A stretch of 64,000 bases of DNA from Takakia lepidozioides (Eukaryota; Streptophyta; Takakiopsida; Takakiales; Takakiaceae), in contig CM060732.1 of the NCBI GenBank assembly GCA_030704615.1, positions 23,870,001 through 23,934,000 on the forward strand, read 5' to 3'. Shown here piece by piece: positions 11,903 through 23,469 of this stretch (positions are counted from its first letter, which is position 1; each line of letters begins with the position of its first letter). The notes below the pieces were generated by a model. That model was not told the DNA's origin. It was given only the letters and a program-made list of their open reading frames with translations, and did no database searches. The position numbers and the translations under genes were made by a program.

Positions 11903-13000
11903 AACTTGACAAGTTCAGGGGTGGAGCCTCCTTTGATTCCTGAAGGTGTGTTGAGTGGTTAGTAGCGGATAAGGGTCACAACATGTGAGCATGTACATGG
12001 GCCTCCTGTTGGCATGTATCCAAAGTTTCTCTCAACGATGGAGGCAGACCTTGAGCAATATGGTCAACTAGCATCACCACTGGCAAAGCTGTGATTCGTG
12101 ATTCCCTGCATTCTTTGTTATCACTTCAGTTGATTGGAACTAGTGACTCAGAGGTGTGTGTACTTCGCAAAATATGAAGCCGACATACACCTCACCGATC
12201 TCTAGAAGCTCTTACCAGCAATTTGCTGCATAATTTGATATGCCGATAGTGCATGCTTTACTTTGGAAGTTGAGAATAGACACAGTTGTGCACACTTTTG
12301 CATGTGAGATCAGGAGCGACAGAGGTGCGACATTGAATCTGCCGTTGCTGTTCCTATCACACTGCAAGAACGTTTGAATGCTTGTCTGATTGAGTAACTC
12401 ATTTATTGTCCTCATGAGACTACTCCGTACATGTCAATGTGTGGTTCTCTGCAAGATTGTCAGAGATTTCAAATCCACAGAGCCCATCTCTGGTGGTTGC
12501 TTGCATCAAACACTCCCAATTGTCCACAACATCACCCAGATCTCAAGATGTGCAAGTTTTCTAGTCTCTTATCAACTAGAGACATACAGATGTCACTGTG
12601 CATTATCAATTGCAGTGCTGTTTGAAGTGACACAATGCCAATGTCTTCAAAAAATCAACGTACTGTATTACCTTCATAAAGGTTGTTGTAAGTTAGGGTG
12701 GTATTGTCATCGATGACTGTCTTCATAATCACAGAGGAGAACAGCTCGCTTGATATGACCTTCATGAAGGTTATGCACAGTGAGGGAAATGCGCCGAGCC
12801 TCCAGCTGTGGCAATGAAAGCTCCTCCTGCCATACCTTGCTTTGAGAACTTCGTGCGTGCAGGGAGGGAGGGAGGGAGGGAGAGAGAGAGAGAGAGAGGT
12901 ATGAAGGTTGGTTGAGGCCTTTGACTTCCTTGATTAGCTTTGGAACTCTTCTTCACAACGGTCGTTGGGTTGTGTAGCTGAGGGGGCGCTGCGGATCACC
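11903..13000. other. Non-genic stretch upstream of POT1
   Basis: No gene is recognised. It contains a (GGGA)n(GA)n microsatellite near 12860-12898. The last few hundred bases are the probable promoter and 5' leader of the POT1 gene. Confidence 0.4.
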
Positions 13001-13637
13001 ATGGAGGTGGGTGCGTTTCTCTCTTGAGCATCTTTTGTAACGAACTAGTGGAGTCTCCGTTGAGATACCGCTCATCTGGGTCCAATTGCCAATCTAATCT
13101 GTCCCGCCTTCGGCAATTGGCCTGCTCAATGGGCTACAATGGTGATGGATGCTTGCCACGCGGGAAACGGAGTGCAGTTGCAATTGAATGATTTCTATTT
13201 CTACACTCCCGTTGAGTAGTGTGCACTTGCAGGGTGAGGTGCGGCCAGGAGTCGTGTGCATTACATCTCACTCCTGACCGGGCGCCACATCTGTTCCTGC
13301 GTTTTCTGTGCTATGCAAACAAAGTGATCCCTCACTTTCAGCATGTGTGTGGGGTGGGGGTTAGAAGCAGCTGTATAAGTACCTGCGGCTGGAGGACGCA
13401 GTTATGTGTATCGACCGGAAGGTCAACTTTTATGGTGTCATCGCAGAATATGAACAGCCTAAGCCGACTCGTGGATCTGGTCTCGCCCTAAAACACACAC
13501 AGCACACACACACACACACACTCTCTCTCTCTCCCTCTCCGTCTGTCTCTGTCTCTGTCTCTCTCACACACACACACAATTTAATCTTTCTTGTCCACTG
13601 TATTATTATTGTTTATGATGACCTCGGCCACAAATAT

Positions 13638-13675
<38 letters not shown>

Positions 13676-16600
13676 ACACACACACACACTCATACACACT
13701 AATCAGACGCACAATTAGAGCAGGCATCTCTGATTCACTATATTACCATTCTTTACGATAACATAAATTGACATGACACTATTGGGGTTTAAGGGGAGGG
13801 GCATTGATAACGTTGACATGTGCATACTGAATGCCTGTAGAGAGAGTGAGTGAATTTGCATGGTATGTGTGGTGTGGCAGATCTTATATGCACTATGACT
13901 GTGGTGGATATGTCATACCACAAATGTGGATTAAGGGTTCTTGTTTTCGCACCAACTGTGGAGGTGCTACCTCATGTGCAGGCTGTGGGTGATGTTATTC
14001 GCTTCCATCGTGCCTGGGTTAGTCACACAATCCCCCTTACAGTGGTTCAGATTCTTTGGATTTCCACATGCTTGTATACCATATCAGGGGAGTCTTGATG
14101 TGCTGCGCATATGAGGTGGAATTGTGGCGTTGCTGCTAAAGTATACCACCTGGGGTTTTCTTTCTCCTCTTTCTCTCTTCCTTCTTTCTTTCTTGCTTTT
14201 GGGCTGCTTTTTGGCTTTGGTTTTGTCTCCTCTCTCTTGTTTTTTTCCATTTTGTCCCATAAGCTCATCGAGCTTTCTGTGGACGTTATAGAGTACCATT
14301 TCATTTCATTTCTCCCTTTCTCTTATACCACATATATGCACAAGGTAAAAAACTATTGTGGTATTTGGTCTCTGCTGTACTACAGTTCTAAAGAGTGGTG
14401 GGGTGGCAGATGACACGCCATAATGATGCGCCGCAGGCAAAGGTGAGTCTTAAGTGGGGTGCATTTGTGCTGCTGCAAGGGAAGGGAGGGCAGGGTTATG
14501 TGCCGTATCAGGTGTCGCATGGCAAGTACACCTTGGAGGAACATGACTGGCCTCAGGTGGACCTCCTGCGGGTATGGGCAGTCAACCACCCTCTTGACAC
14601 GGGTGCGTCTTGCTCTGTTATTAAAAGTCGATAACAGCAGTATGTGGGAAACGCTGATTATACAATCATTTTTTAACATTTGATTTGTGGTGTTTGAGAA
14701 GTATGGCTTTGGGGTGTGGGCAACAGGTGAAAACAAATATGCAGTACCCATCAAAGGGATAAAGGAGGGATGCTATTTTGATCTTTGCTGTAAGGTGAGA
14801 ATCTCCTGTCTCTTTATTGTTTGCTGATCTTCAGTATAATTAGAGGGCAGCATGTGTTTAAGGTGATCATTGGGACTTTATAAGTTGGAGAGTCGTCAGT
14901 AATATGTGATCATCTTTCCAATTTTATGGACAAAAGAGTTAAGAACTGGGGGGGTTGGGGGTGAAGGGAATTCAAGGGAGAGATGTGCTAGGGCCCTTGG
15001 TGGGTGAATCAAGTGGATAGCATTGGGTTTGTGTTTAAGAGCAGGGAAGGTTTCTGCAGATATTGTTCGTGGAAGATAAAATTGCAGAGCACAGTTTTGT
15101 CATGTATGTCTGGGATGGCACCGACGCCCCCCCTGCTGAGCTTGGTCCACGGTATGTCAACAGAGTCTGTTGCTTGTATATGTATGCTTTCACGCACTGA
15201 AACTTCCGACCCCTTTTTTCTTCTGTCTGGAATGTCTTCCAGGAAATTGACACCAAGTCTTGACGGAATGTAGGAACATGCCGTGCTATCTTATCCCAAT
15301 CAGAGAGACACTTTGATTTTAGTGGACAAAGACCGACAGCTAACTACTGACAATTGCAGCCAGCAGACAGAAACAGATGAGTCAGAGCAAGGACTGGGGA
15401 ACAGCCAGGAGTGGGCAGTGCCCAGAAACGTGATGCATGGTTTCCCTGCACTAGGCACCGCATTGGCACTGGTACCTGAAATGGGTGCAGAGGAGCTGCT
15501 GCCAGGGCTTCCACAGGCTGGGGACTGGGTGAAGCTGCGCAACTTGGGATGCCGTGTGCGTGAAGGTCTGTACGAATGCCTCGTCCAGCGTGAAAGCAAA
15601 ATCAGCCTCCTCTCTTCTCAAACCCGACTGGTGCAGGACTGCGAAAGGTATCAAAGCTCTCACTCGTTGTCTTTCTGTCATCATTTAACAGGTCTCCTTG
15701 TGAACACGCTAATGAGATAGTCTATGCATATGCATGTCAGCTTTCTTGGATGGAATTGGCTTCACACTAGTCGGGAGATTACAACCTTTGTGCACACATT
15801 GTGGACATTTTCTGACAGAATGAGTTCTGTTTCGGTTGCAGAGCATACCAAGAGCGGTTGGCCACAGAGGAAGCCCGTCTGCCCCAATGGTTTCCAAGGC
15901 CACCTCAATCCATCACAGGTATCCTGTGCAAATTCTTCCTCGTGCTTTCCATGTAAGTGAAGACATGATTTGACAGCTGTGCCGTTGTTTTTGTTTTTTA
16001 TGCAGTGACAGACTACGAACATGTGAGCCTTTCGACATTACGAGAGGTCCTCAGTCATCCAGAGGTCTCTCCCTCCCTTGTGTCTAGTCTTCATGAGGTT
16101 CATTTCTTTCGTTCGGTCTTTCCAGTTGAGCAGAAATCTGGAAGGCCAGAATGGATTGTACATCTCTTATGTTCCACTGCTGGAGCGAGTCTTCTGTGAC
16201 TGCAGGGACCCCCATTCTCATCTCTTCCCATCCCTCTCCGTCCTCTTTGCTGCTTTTCTGCTCCGTCTGAACGGATCTACAACTAAAAGAGTATATAAAT
16301 AACTGGAGTCTCATCCATATATCTCTTTTCTCAGCAATTATACGTCTCCACACCTAATGTATTGTTTGACGGCATCTGGGGTTCTGGATTATTATTCTGG
16401 GTTATTGTTGTCTGTTCCCAATTTTTCTCAGACTTTCCTGAGCAGTAAACAGGAGCTCTTGCATTAATACCCATACCTAGTTAACTTTTGCAACTTCCTC
16501 TTACTAGTGTTCTCCAGCTTTGGCATGTGATTGAAGAAGGTCCCTGCGGGACTATCACGCAGCTGGGAAGTGTCACAACATATTTATATAAGCATTGCAA

Positions 16601-17573
16601 AGGGCCAGGAAGGCAGATTCGAAAAAAGCAACATGAGAGCCAAGTTGCCTTGGTATGCTTGGATTCAAGGCTGTATACTGTTTGTGTGGGCATTTTGTCC
16701 ATTTACAGGTTACGCACAAATTTCGTTGTCTGGTGCGTGTCATAGCCACATGGCCATCCGAGGTGCTTGACTTTTGTGGTCCCCTTGAGAGTTTGCATGA
16801 TGCACAATTTGATGGGCAGCAAGTCGGTGCTTTTGTGTATGGGGTGCGCCTTACTCTGGAGGACCCCACTGCTCGTCTTCATGCTTTTCTATATGGTGAA
16901 GATGCAGTATGCCCCCTACACTTAACTCTTGGCAACCTTTCACTCCTTCAAAGAGATCTTGTCCTCCTGCTCCTGTCAGGTAGAATGTGGAAAAGTCGGT
17001 ACCCACTAGGGTTCTGGATGGTTGAAGTTGTGAAACACTGCACTGTACTTTCGTGATATAAGTTTAAGGAATATGATATTTGTGGATTATTTTGTATGAA
17101 ATTGATGATGCCCTCAGTCAGACAGTCATACAGGATGCGTAAAGATGTGTGTGACTATGCTCTTTGTTCTAGTGAAGTGCAAAAGCTTGGTGTTTCAAGC
17201 ACCAAATGAGATGGGTTATGCTGGTTTTGGAGCTCTTAACTTGTGAATTTTGGAGTAGACACAAGCTTATTATGCTGAAGTACCAGAAAAGTTCAATGGC
17301 GAGAGCAAGATAACAGCGACGGTGCCTGTAGCCTAATCTTGTAGATGGGTGCAGGTCGGGTTTTTCAATGGGCATCCAGCAGCTGACTTGCGTCAACAGG
17401 GGGCCACTGTAGGAGCACTGCAGCGAAAAGTGGGGCGGCTGCTGGGCGTGCAGAATTCAGGTTCACGCAATCCACCCTGGGTGAAATGCTGCCTCAAAGC
17501 ATACTATACCGATAAAGCCCGTTGTTGGGACACCCGCCGCTTCCGTATTTTTGGCACCCGATTTCCTGGCTGA
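13001..17573 (+). CDS. POT1: Protection of telomeres protein 1 (POT1), 11 exons
   Basis: POT1 binds single-stranded G-rich telomeric DNA through OB folds and caps chromosome ends in the nucleus. Proposed exons are 13001-13006, 13371-13479, 13881-14017, 14410-14571, 14699-14794, 15060-15151, 15306-15647, 15842-15918, 16006-16064, 16709-16906 and 17355-17573. They join in frame to about 498 residues, close to known plant POT1 (~450-480). The first OB fold shows KVNFYGVIAEYEQPKPTRG, ICTMTVVD and VGDVIRFHRAW. A later exon carries YVWDGTDAPP, which is strongly conserved in plant POT1. The second half shows VTDYEHVSLSTLREVL, FRCLVRVIATWP and VRLTLEDPTARLHAFLYGEDA. The start is a 2-codon exon (ATG GAG) before a GTGGGT donor; it keeps frame but is inferred. 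The acceptor of exon 7 and the donor of exon 4 (14571 or 14602) are the least certain junctions. No lesion is seen, so the gene looks functional. Confidence 0.9.
13494..13710. repeat. Two compound (CA)n/(CT)n microsatellites in POT1 intron 2
   Basis: Runs of CA and CT dinucleotides occur at about 13494-13582 and 13637-13695, in opposite order in the two tracts. Both lie between exons 2 and 3 of POT1 and are likely to be polymorphic. Confidence 0.85.
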
Positions 17574-18165
17574 TATACTTCTCCCTGTCAGGCTTTTGCT
17601 CTGGCACGCTCCCAGGCATTCATGGTGCTTCACTGCTCTCATTTCTTGGCAGCACACACATTACATAAAGAACAAGATCCACTCTTGGATGCTTTTAGAG
17701 AAAGTAGAGGATTTCAATCGCGAAGAGCAAGCAAACCACAAAACTTTAACACTTACATAGATTGTTACTTTGGTGCAATGATGTGGTTGCTTTGGGAATG
17801 CTGCATGCTTGCATACTCCAAAATATAGCATACATCGGTAAATCCATCTTTTTCTCCCTCCAGTCTACTAGGAAGTGCAGCAACTGCATCTTTGCATGAA
17901 GTGTTCGTCTTCCAGGCAACTCTGTTAGCACTTATTCTCTTTGACTTTGCACTTCAAAAAAGAAGCTAAAGTTGAAAGAGGACTTGCACGCATGTTGTGT
18001 GGAAGTCGTGAATATCAGTGGCACTGAAACACAAGGTTAGAAGGTTAGCTCAAAGTGAAGCTGATAGTTTGGTATCTGCCCCACAATCTTTGGTTTGGAC
18101 AATCCTAAACAGCTCCAATACCTTGCCTCTACCAACTTAGCCCCTTGTTGGGGGCTAGACCACAA
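17574..18165. other. POT1 3' flank
   Basis: This stretch follows the POT1 stop codon and ends where group II intron-like coding sequence begins. Nothing else is recognised; the first part is probably 3' UTR. Confidence 0.4.
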
Positions 18166-19205
18166 GTCAATGAGGAACAGTATGATTAGCTTGATTTCTA
18201 ATCACAGGCATTCTGGGAATACGGAAAGAGAGGCCGGGGAAGTAGTAGACCTGGTCGGAGCTGCAAGGATGCCATCAAAGCCATATTCTTAGCTATTCGA
18301 GCCAAGCCTAAGTATGTTCCGAACGCGGACATTTCCAAATGTTTCGATCGACCACGAAGCCCTCTTGGACAAACTTAAAACTCTATCTAGTCTAGCCAGG
18401 CAGATGAAAGCCTGGCTGAAAGCCGACATCATGATCGGATTGGGGAATAATCCCTAGTACGTGGAGACCAATAATATGGACACATATGGGCACTTGTGGT
18501 GTCATCTCCCCACTGCTAGCCAACATTGCTCTCCATGGGATGGAAACAGCTTTGGGGGAGTGGGCACTGAAAGCACACCCCCAAGAACCAACTCCCATGG
18601 TTAGATATGCCAACGACTTCGTTGTACTTCACCAATCCAGGGAGGTGAGTCCTAGTACAGGCTGAGACATTTTTGGGGGGAATGGTAAAGTGCATGACTA
18701 GAATTGCACTTGGATAAGACCCAGATAGTCAACACCAGATCCCCGTTCCAATTCCTAGGGTTCCCAATCAATCATATCTGAAAATGGGGCAAAGTGAAAA
18801 CTTTAATAACTCCATCTCGTGAGTCTCACCGGAGATTTCTCGGGGAGATTCGACGGGCCATCCAACTCTCAAAGGGAAAAGCGGCCTACCAACCTATCGC
18901 AACCCCAGTACCTGAAATAGTGGGATGGGGCAACTACTTCAAATACTCCGAATGCAGCAATGTACTCCGGAGACTAGACCATGACATCTTTCAAAAGATC
19001 CGAGCACGGGTGTATACTTCCCTGAAAGGAGAAGCTGGATCTTCCAAAGGAAAGCACACCAAGATAACTGGATTTCGTACGACTCCTACACAACGGCCGC
19101 TGGGGTGAAAAAAGAATATTACATGGTCAAACCGAGTTGGATGGCAGAAGGAAGGAGCTCTCACTTGACACAGTCAATTCATTGGCCAACTGACTCAAAA
19201 CACAA
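18166..19205 (+). pseudogene. Decayed group II intron reverse transcriptase/maturase
   Basis: Group II intron-encoded proteins combine a reverse transcriptase with a maturase domain that helps the intron splice and move. In order, the sequence shows RPGRSCKDAIKAIFLAIRAK, ADISKCFDR, DHEALLDKLKTL with RQMKAWLKA, GVISPLLANIALHGMETAL (from about 18500), VRYANDFVVLHQSRE (18600-18644) and FQFLGFPIN (about 18755). The domain X-like tail is KTLITPSRESHRRFL and IVGWGNYFKYSECSNVLRRLDHDIF. The catalytic YADD is YAND here, so a metal-binding Asp is lost. A frameshift sits near 18345 between CFDR and DHEAL, and stops occur near 18455 and 18780. The pattern resembles bacterial and organellar group II proteins rather than LINE or LTR reverse transcriptases. 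The flanking POT1 and DUF2232 genes are nuclear, so this is probably a transferred organellar or bacterial-type copy. Intron RNA domains were not identified. Confidence 0.8.
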
Positions 19206-19548
19206 CTGGCCCTGACTCGCTTACATTTACATTAGAATGGTGTTACCACCTGCTTTAGGCTAGTTTTGGATTATATGTAGCAGAGAGGTGTTGGCACCTT
19301 GCAAGCAGCATTGCTTGGGACATCTACTTACTAAGTTAGGCAACCGTGACTCCCAAAGAGGCATTCCAACACCTGAATGCAAACACAGTTGCAATGAAGA
19401 CTACTGCATGAGACATGTTGACAGAAGGAGCCTGGGGTTTGTGGGGAGTCCCCACACTGTGGCTGTCACTGTGACGGTGTAGGTTGCCTCATCGTGGCCC
19501 TTTCTGGGTTTCGATGTTTTCCCCAATTTTGTGAGGAAGCATCGATGT

Positions 19549-22336
19549 ATGCATGTGAGTATGTTTTTGATGCGATGTGATGGTGTGCACTTAGGCAGTA
19601 AGCAGGTGCTGATGGGGGAAATTCGAGGTGCTTTTGTGAAACAGAGAAGGGAAAGAGGTAGTGAAGGATGCCGTTCTCTTGGTGGTGTGGGAAATAGAAG
19701 GCAGATCCATACCCAGGGATGTCTGCCCCTCAGAGCTCGGATAATAGGGTTAGGGTTACCGGTTGGAGTAAGAAGGAGAAGGTTAAATTGGCTAGAAAGA
19801 ATAGGCGGTGTTGGATGCATAGCTGCAGTAGAGTCGGGGGCTCCGATCGAAATCGTGCAAGAGAGTGAGGATGAAGAGGAGAAAGAAGTGGACGGTTCGA
19901 TTTTGACAGGGGATGGCAGTGAACTGCGCAACACACTGAGGCTGGTGGAGTGCGCCATGCTGGCTGCCACTGCGGGTCTTGCATTCTTCCTCAGCAATTT
20001 GCTTCGCCTCGAGGTGAGTTGGTCTCTCTCAGCAGCCCCCCCACCCCAACTCTCCCTTCGCTTCTCGGAACTCTTTGGGTAGTCCCACAGTTGGAGCGAG
20101 ACTCTCATGCAACTCCTCCTTTCTTTGTAGGTTCTCGAAGCTCTTTGGGTAGTCCCACAGTTGGAACGGGACTCTGCCGTCCATGCTGCTCTCCTTTGCC
20201 GCTACACTCACACCAGACGGGGTCCTATGACGACGATGCTACTACAAGGGAGTTCTTATAGCGTTGTGCGAACTGGGGGTGTACATTTCGTTTAGCATAT
20301 CAAACTTTTCTTGGTTGGAAGAAACTGAAGTTGCTGCGGCATTGTGATTGTGTGCAGTCTTACTTTGGATGTTTCTTCCCACTGCCAGTGGTCATATCAT
20401 CCATGCGATGGGGTGCTGCTGCAGGCAGGAAGACCATGGTTTGTGCTCACCACCTCTCCATGTCTCCTGTCCAGTTAAATCTTCACAATCTCGTCCCTGG
20501 TATCTTGGATTAGTGCTTTGTATAGTCTAATTGTAATACATCATTTTATAAAACAGCAGGTTCTTCCTCAACCTTTCAAGAAAGAAAAGCAGCATCAATC
20601 TACGCTTGTTACTGGAGCTGATGACTGGTTGGCTATGGCAACAGGTGACAACAACAGTACTACTGCTGATACTCTCTGGACCTTTGAAGGCTGCCTCTTA
20701 CCTGGTTATTCCCTCTCCCTCCGTGCTTCTTGATCACTCATAGGCCATTATTTGTCATGATCCAAAGTATGTTCACTCTTGAAGATGACAATAGTAAGTG
20801 AGAGAAAAATTGGAAAGTATCTGTGGTTTACATGTATGATAAGTTACAGAGAGGTTCTGCTTTTGGAGCAACACGGAGCCCAACAAATTCCATGGCTACC
20901 TGCAGAAACAAATTTTCACAAAAATTCATAGTTGCTGAATACTTGTATGGGATGGTGGCGATGCAGTTGATGCATGGATTTGTGGGGCTGGCTATGGGCG
21001 CCTTCTGGAGGTAAGGCTCTTCTGTGCCCACTTAGCTCTGCATCACATCATGTTACTGAAGTCTGCCTAGTTTTATAAGGCCATGAATAGTGTGATGTCT
21101 TTTCCCAGCACATGGTTGCCATGAGTTGAGGGAATAGGTTATGTGGCAGTAGGAACCTAAGGTATAACTGGTTGTTTGCATTGGCAGATGGGATCTTAAC
21201 TGGGGCCTTTCAATAGCAGGTTGCACGGTGGTAAGTGGACTCTCTTCCTCCACAAAGCCCTCCTCTCGTCTTATGTTTCAATTTTCAGAGCAAGTACTTG
21301 ACAAAATATATTTGTCTTAGTGAATTTAATCATTCATTGGTTTCCAGAAAAGTAAGCACTTGGTTCTGGTGTGCAGGTGAGGAGTATCGGAGCAGTGGGG
21401 TTTGTGTTGCTGTCATCTTGGCTTCTGAGAGAAAACCTTCTGGCTCTGGTTAGCTTCTCCTTTCATATGCGGGGGTGTCATGAAATGTTTGAACAATTCA
21501 GTGCACTAGTGAAAGCAGCTATTCCCCCGTTTCTCCATGATGTGGTCTGAATCATCAACAAAGGCAAAAATAATTTTGATATTTTTCCTCTATTATGCTT
21601 ACATTTCCAATTAAGGTTTTTGACATGCAAAGTTGGCCTGACCAGATTATATCGTCACTGGCCATAGTATCCACTTTATTTATGTCCATGTTATTTAGGC
21701 CAACCCACCCACCTCTAATCTTGGAGATGGGCTTGTGTGATGGTGCTTGACGAGTGACATATGGTGCATGGGGGTGCAGATAACGATAAACGCACATGCC
21801 TCAGTTTCATACATGCTGGGGGCTGTTGGTGTGAATGTCGTTCCAACTATGCCAATGATTTACCTTGTGTTTGCCTCCCTGGTATATCTTCCGTCTCCTC
21901 CCTTTGATTTCCCTAGTTGGTATTGTCTTTCAGCAACGGTAGCTTGCTCCTTATGCATCCTTCTACCCTTCCGCACCTGTTGTTTCTGCATGGTGCAGCT
22001 GAAGGGACAATCATGATCTTAACGTTCAGTCTAACCGGATGCATCCACCCAGTCTCCCCCAACTTTGCTCAAAGTCTTAAAAAATTGCTAAAGTTTGGTG
22101 GCTTCTGTCCGCTCGTTAACATTCGGGGTGTGCCAAATGTGAGGTTGGGACGTTCGAGCATGAAACATTGAATTGGTCAAGTGAATGTGGATAGGGTGTG
22201 TGATTGCAACATGCAGGTATTGGTGAACTGCGGGGCATTTGTGTTCCTTCTCCATGTTTTGTACGCCATCTTCTTGCGCCGGCTAGGCATGAAGACTACC
22301 GCATCCGTTCCCGGGTGGGTAGATAGAGCCATGTGA
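19549..22336 (+). CDS. Plastid DUF2232-type multi-pass membrane protein, 8 exons
   Basis: Exons are 19549-20013, 20358-20438, 20645-20704, 20967-21010, 21188-21230, 21377-21448, 21780-21881 and 22217-22336, all bounded by AG and GT and joining in frame to about 328 residues ending at TGA. The N-terminal ~110 residues are Arg-rich and poorly structured, as in a plastid transit peptide, with an acidic QESEDEEEKE patch. The membrane part begins LVECAMLAATAGLAFFLSN, followed by YFGCFFPLPVVISSMRWG, LLLILSGPL, LMHGFVGLAMGAFWR, VGFVLLSSWLLRENLLAL, ITINAHASVSYMLGAVGVN and LLHVLYAIFLRRLGMKT. These match the conserved plant and cyanobacterial DUF2232 family; its transport or membrane-biogenesis role is not established. 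The start is the first ATG after an upstream stop in frame; downstream ATG codons are possible alternatives. Confidence 0.85.
20062..20175 (+). repeat. 44-bp imperfect direct repeat in DUF2232 intron 1
   Basis: Two copies, at 20062-20105 and 20132-20175, share TCTTTGGGTAGTCCCACAG and flanks, 70 bp apart start to start, with five differences. An intervening TTTGTAG resembles a splice acceptor, so the duplication could create an alternative exon; this is inference. Confidence 0.8.
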
Positions 22337-23469
22337 AATAGGCTCGGTGTTTTTGCAACTGACGACTTGTCAGTAGTACAGACTGTATGATTTCAGGATC
22401 ATAGAGGAGGTTGTAAGGATAATAACAACATCCACCTTTCAATTTTTTAATGAAATGTTTTTGGCCTGGCCATTTTGGTGTAAAGTGTTGATTGTAACAA
22501 ATGAGATACAGGATAAGGGATGAAATTGAACACCATGCAGTAATTTTATGTCCTCGGTAGTGTATGTATGGGTGTTTGTTTATATCTGCTTGTTTATATC
22601 TGCCAGCTGCAATGTGACGCAAGGGACAAGTGTGGCAGAGACGGGAGGTACACAGAAAAGTGTTCACTATATTTGCAGAGTTTTATAGTTCAAAGCGTAG
22701 ATAAATTTTGTTTATTCAATTTTTGCAAACATGACCATTATATGACAGGACTTGTAGTACATTGGAAGACAGGAATGGATGTTGTTGGTTTTTACAAAAG
22801 AGCGATAACATAGTTCAGCTGTCAAATTTCCTGACTTGTCATTCGTATCATTGACATACATTCAGAAGCTGTAGGAACTACAGTGAACTTCAGGAAGATA
22901 TCCTGTTTGATGCAGAAGTCTATCACACAATAGTTGCATTGCTTTTGATCCCTGGCCACTTTACAACTTCAAACAGGTGGGAGGATTGCTCATAGTCGTA
23001 GCAGTGCTTGATACAGTCTTCAGCAATTGATGAAGAGTGCATTCAAGCAGCAAGTTCAATATACTTCGTTCGTGATTCAGCTAGCATTGACAGGTGCAAC
23101 AGTAGCCTGCAGTAACAAATCTACAAGCTACTTTAGTCAAGATACAAACCAACAATCCACCTATCTACATACTACCGAATGTGCAAAATGAACCAGGCTG
23201 ACAAGAACCAAGCCAAAATGAACCAAGCCACTACACGTTCAAATCATTTTTGCAGCAATGAAGACATACTAGACAAATTATACAATTGCCTTGCAGGTGC
23301 TTGTCAGTTGGACCATGAATCACGAGCAAATTTTGCTGTGTCTACGAAGCACCCAGGGAATCTCTCAAAACTAGAGCGGTAATATCCTCCCTCTTAGTGT
23401 GAGGTCGCATATGATACAGTCTTCGCTTTCATTGATGATCAGTCACATACATTTCATTTTATGAGTGCA
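22337..23469. other. Non-genic stretch
   Basis: This lies between the DUF2232 stop and the PDCD4/MRF-like fragment. I searched it for MA3-domain exons on the minus strand and saw none. No other gene is recognised. Confidence 0.4.

Noticed and set aside
13404-13718. 104-residue ORF with Leu/Ser and Thr/His repeats
   Set aside because: Only its first part is real (POT1 exon 2); the rest is microsatellite within intron 2.
19401-20108. 235-residue minus-strand ORF
   Set aside because: It is the antisense of DUF2232 exon 1, whose plus-strand frame has correct splice junctions and family motifs.
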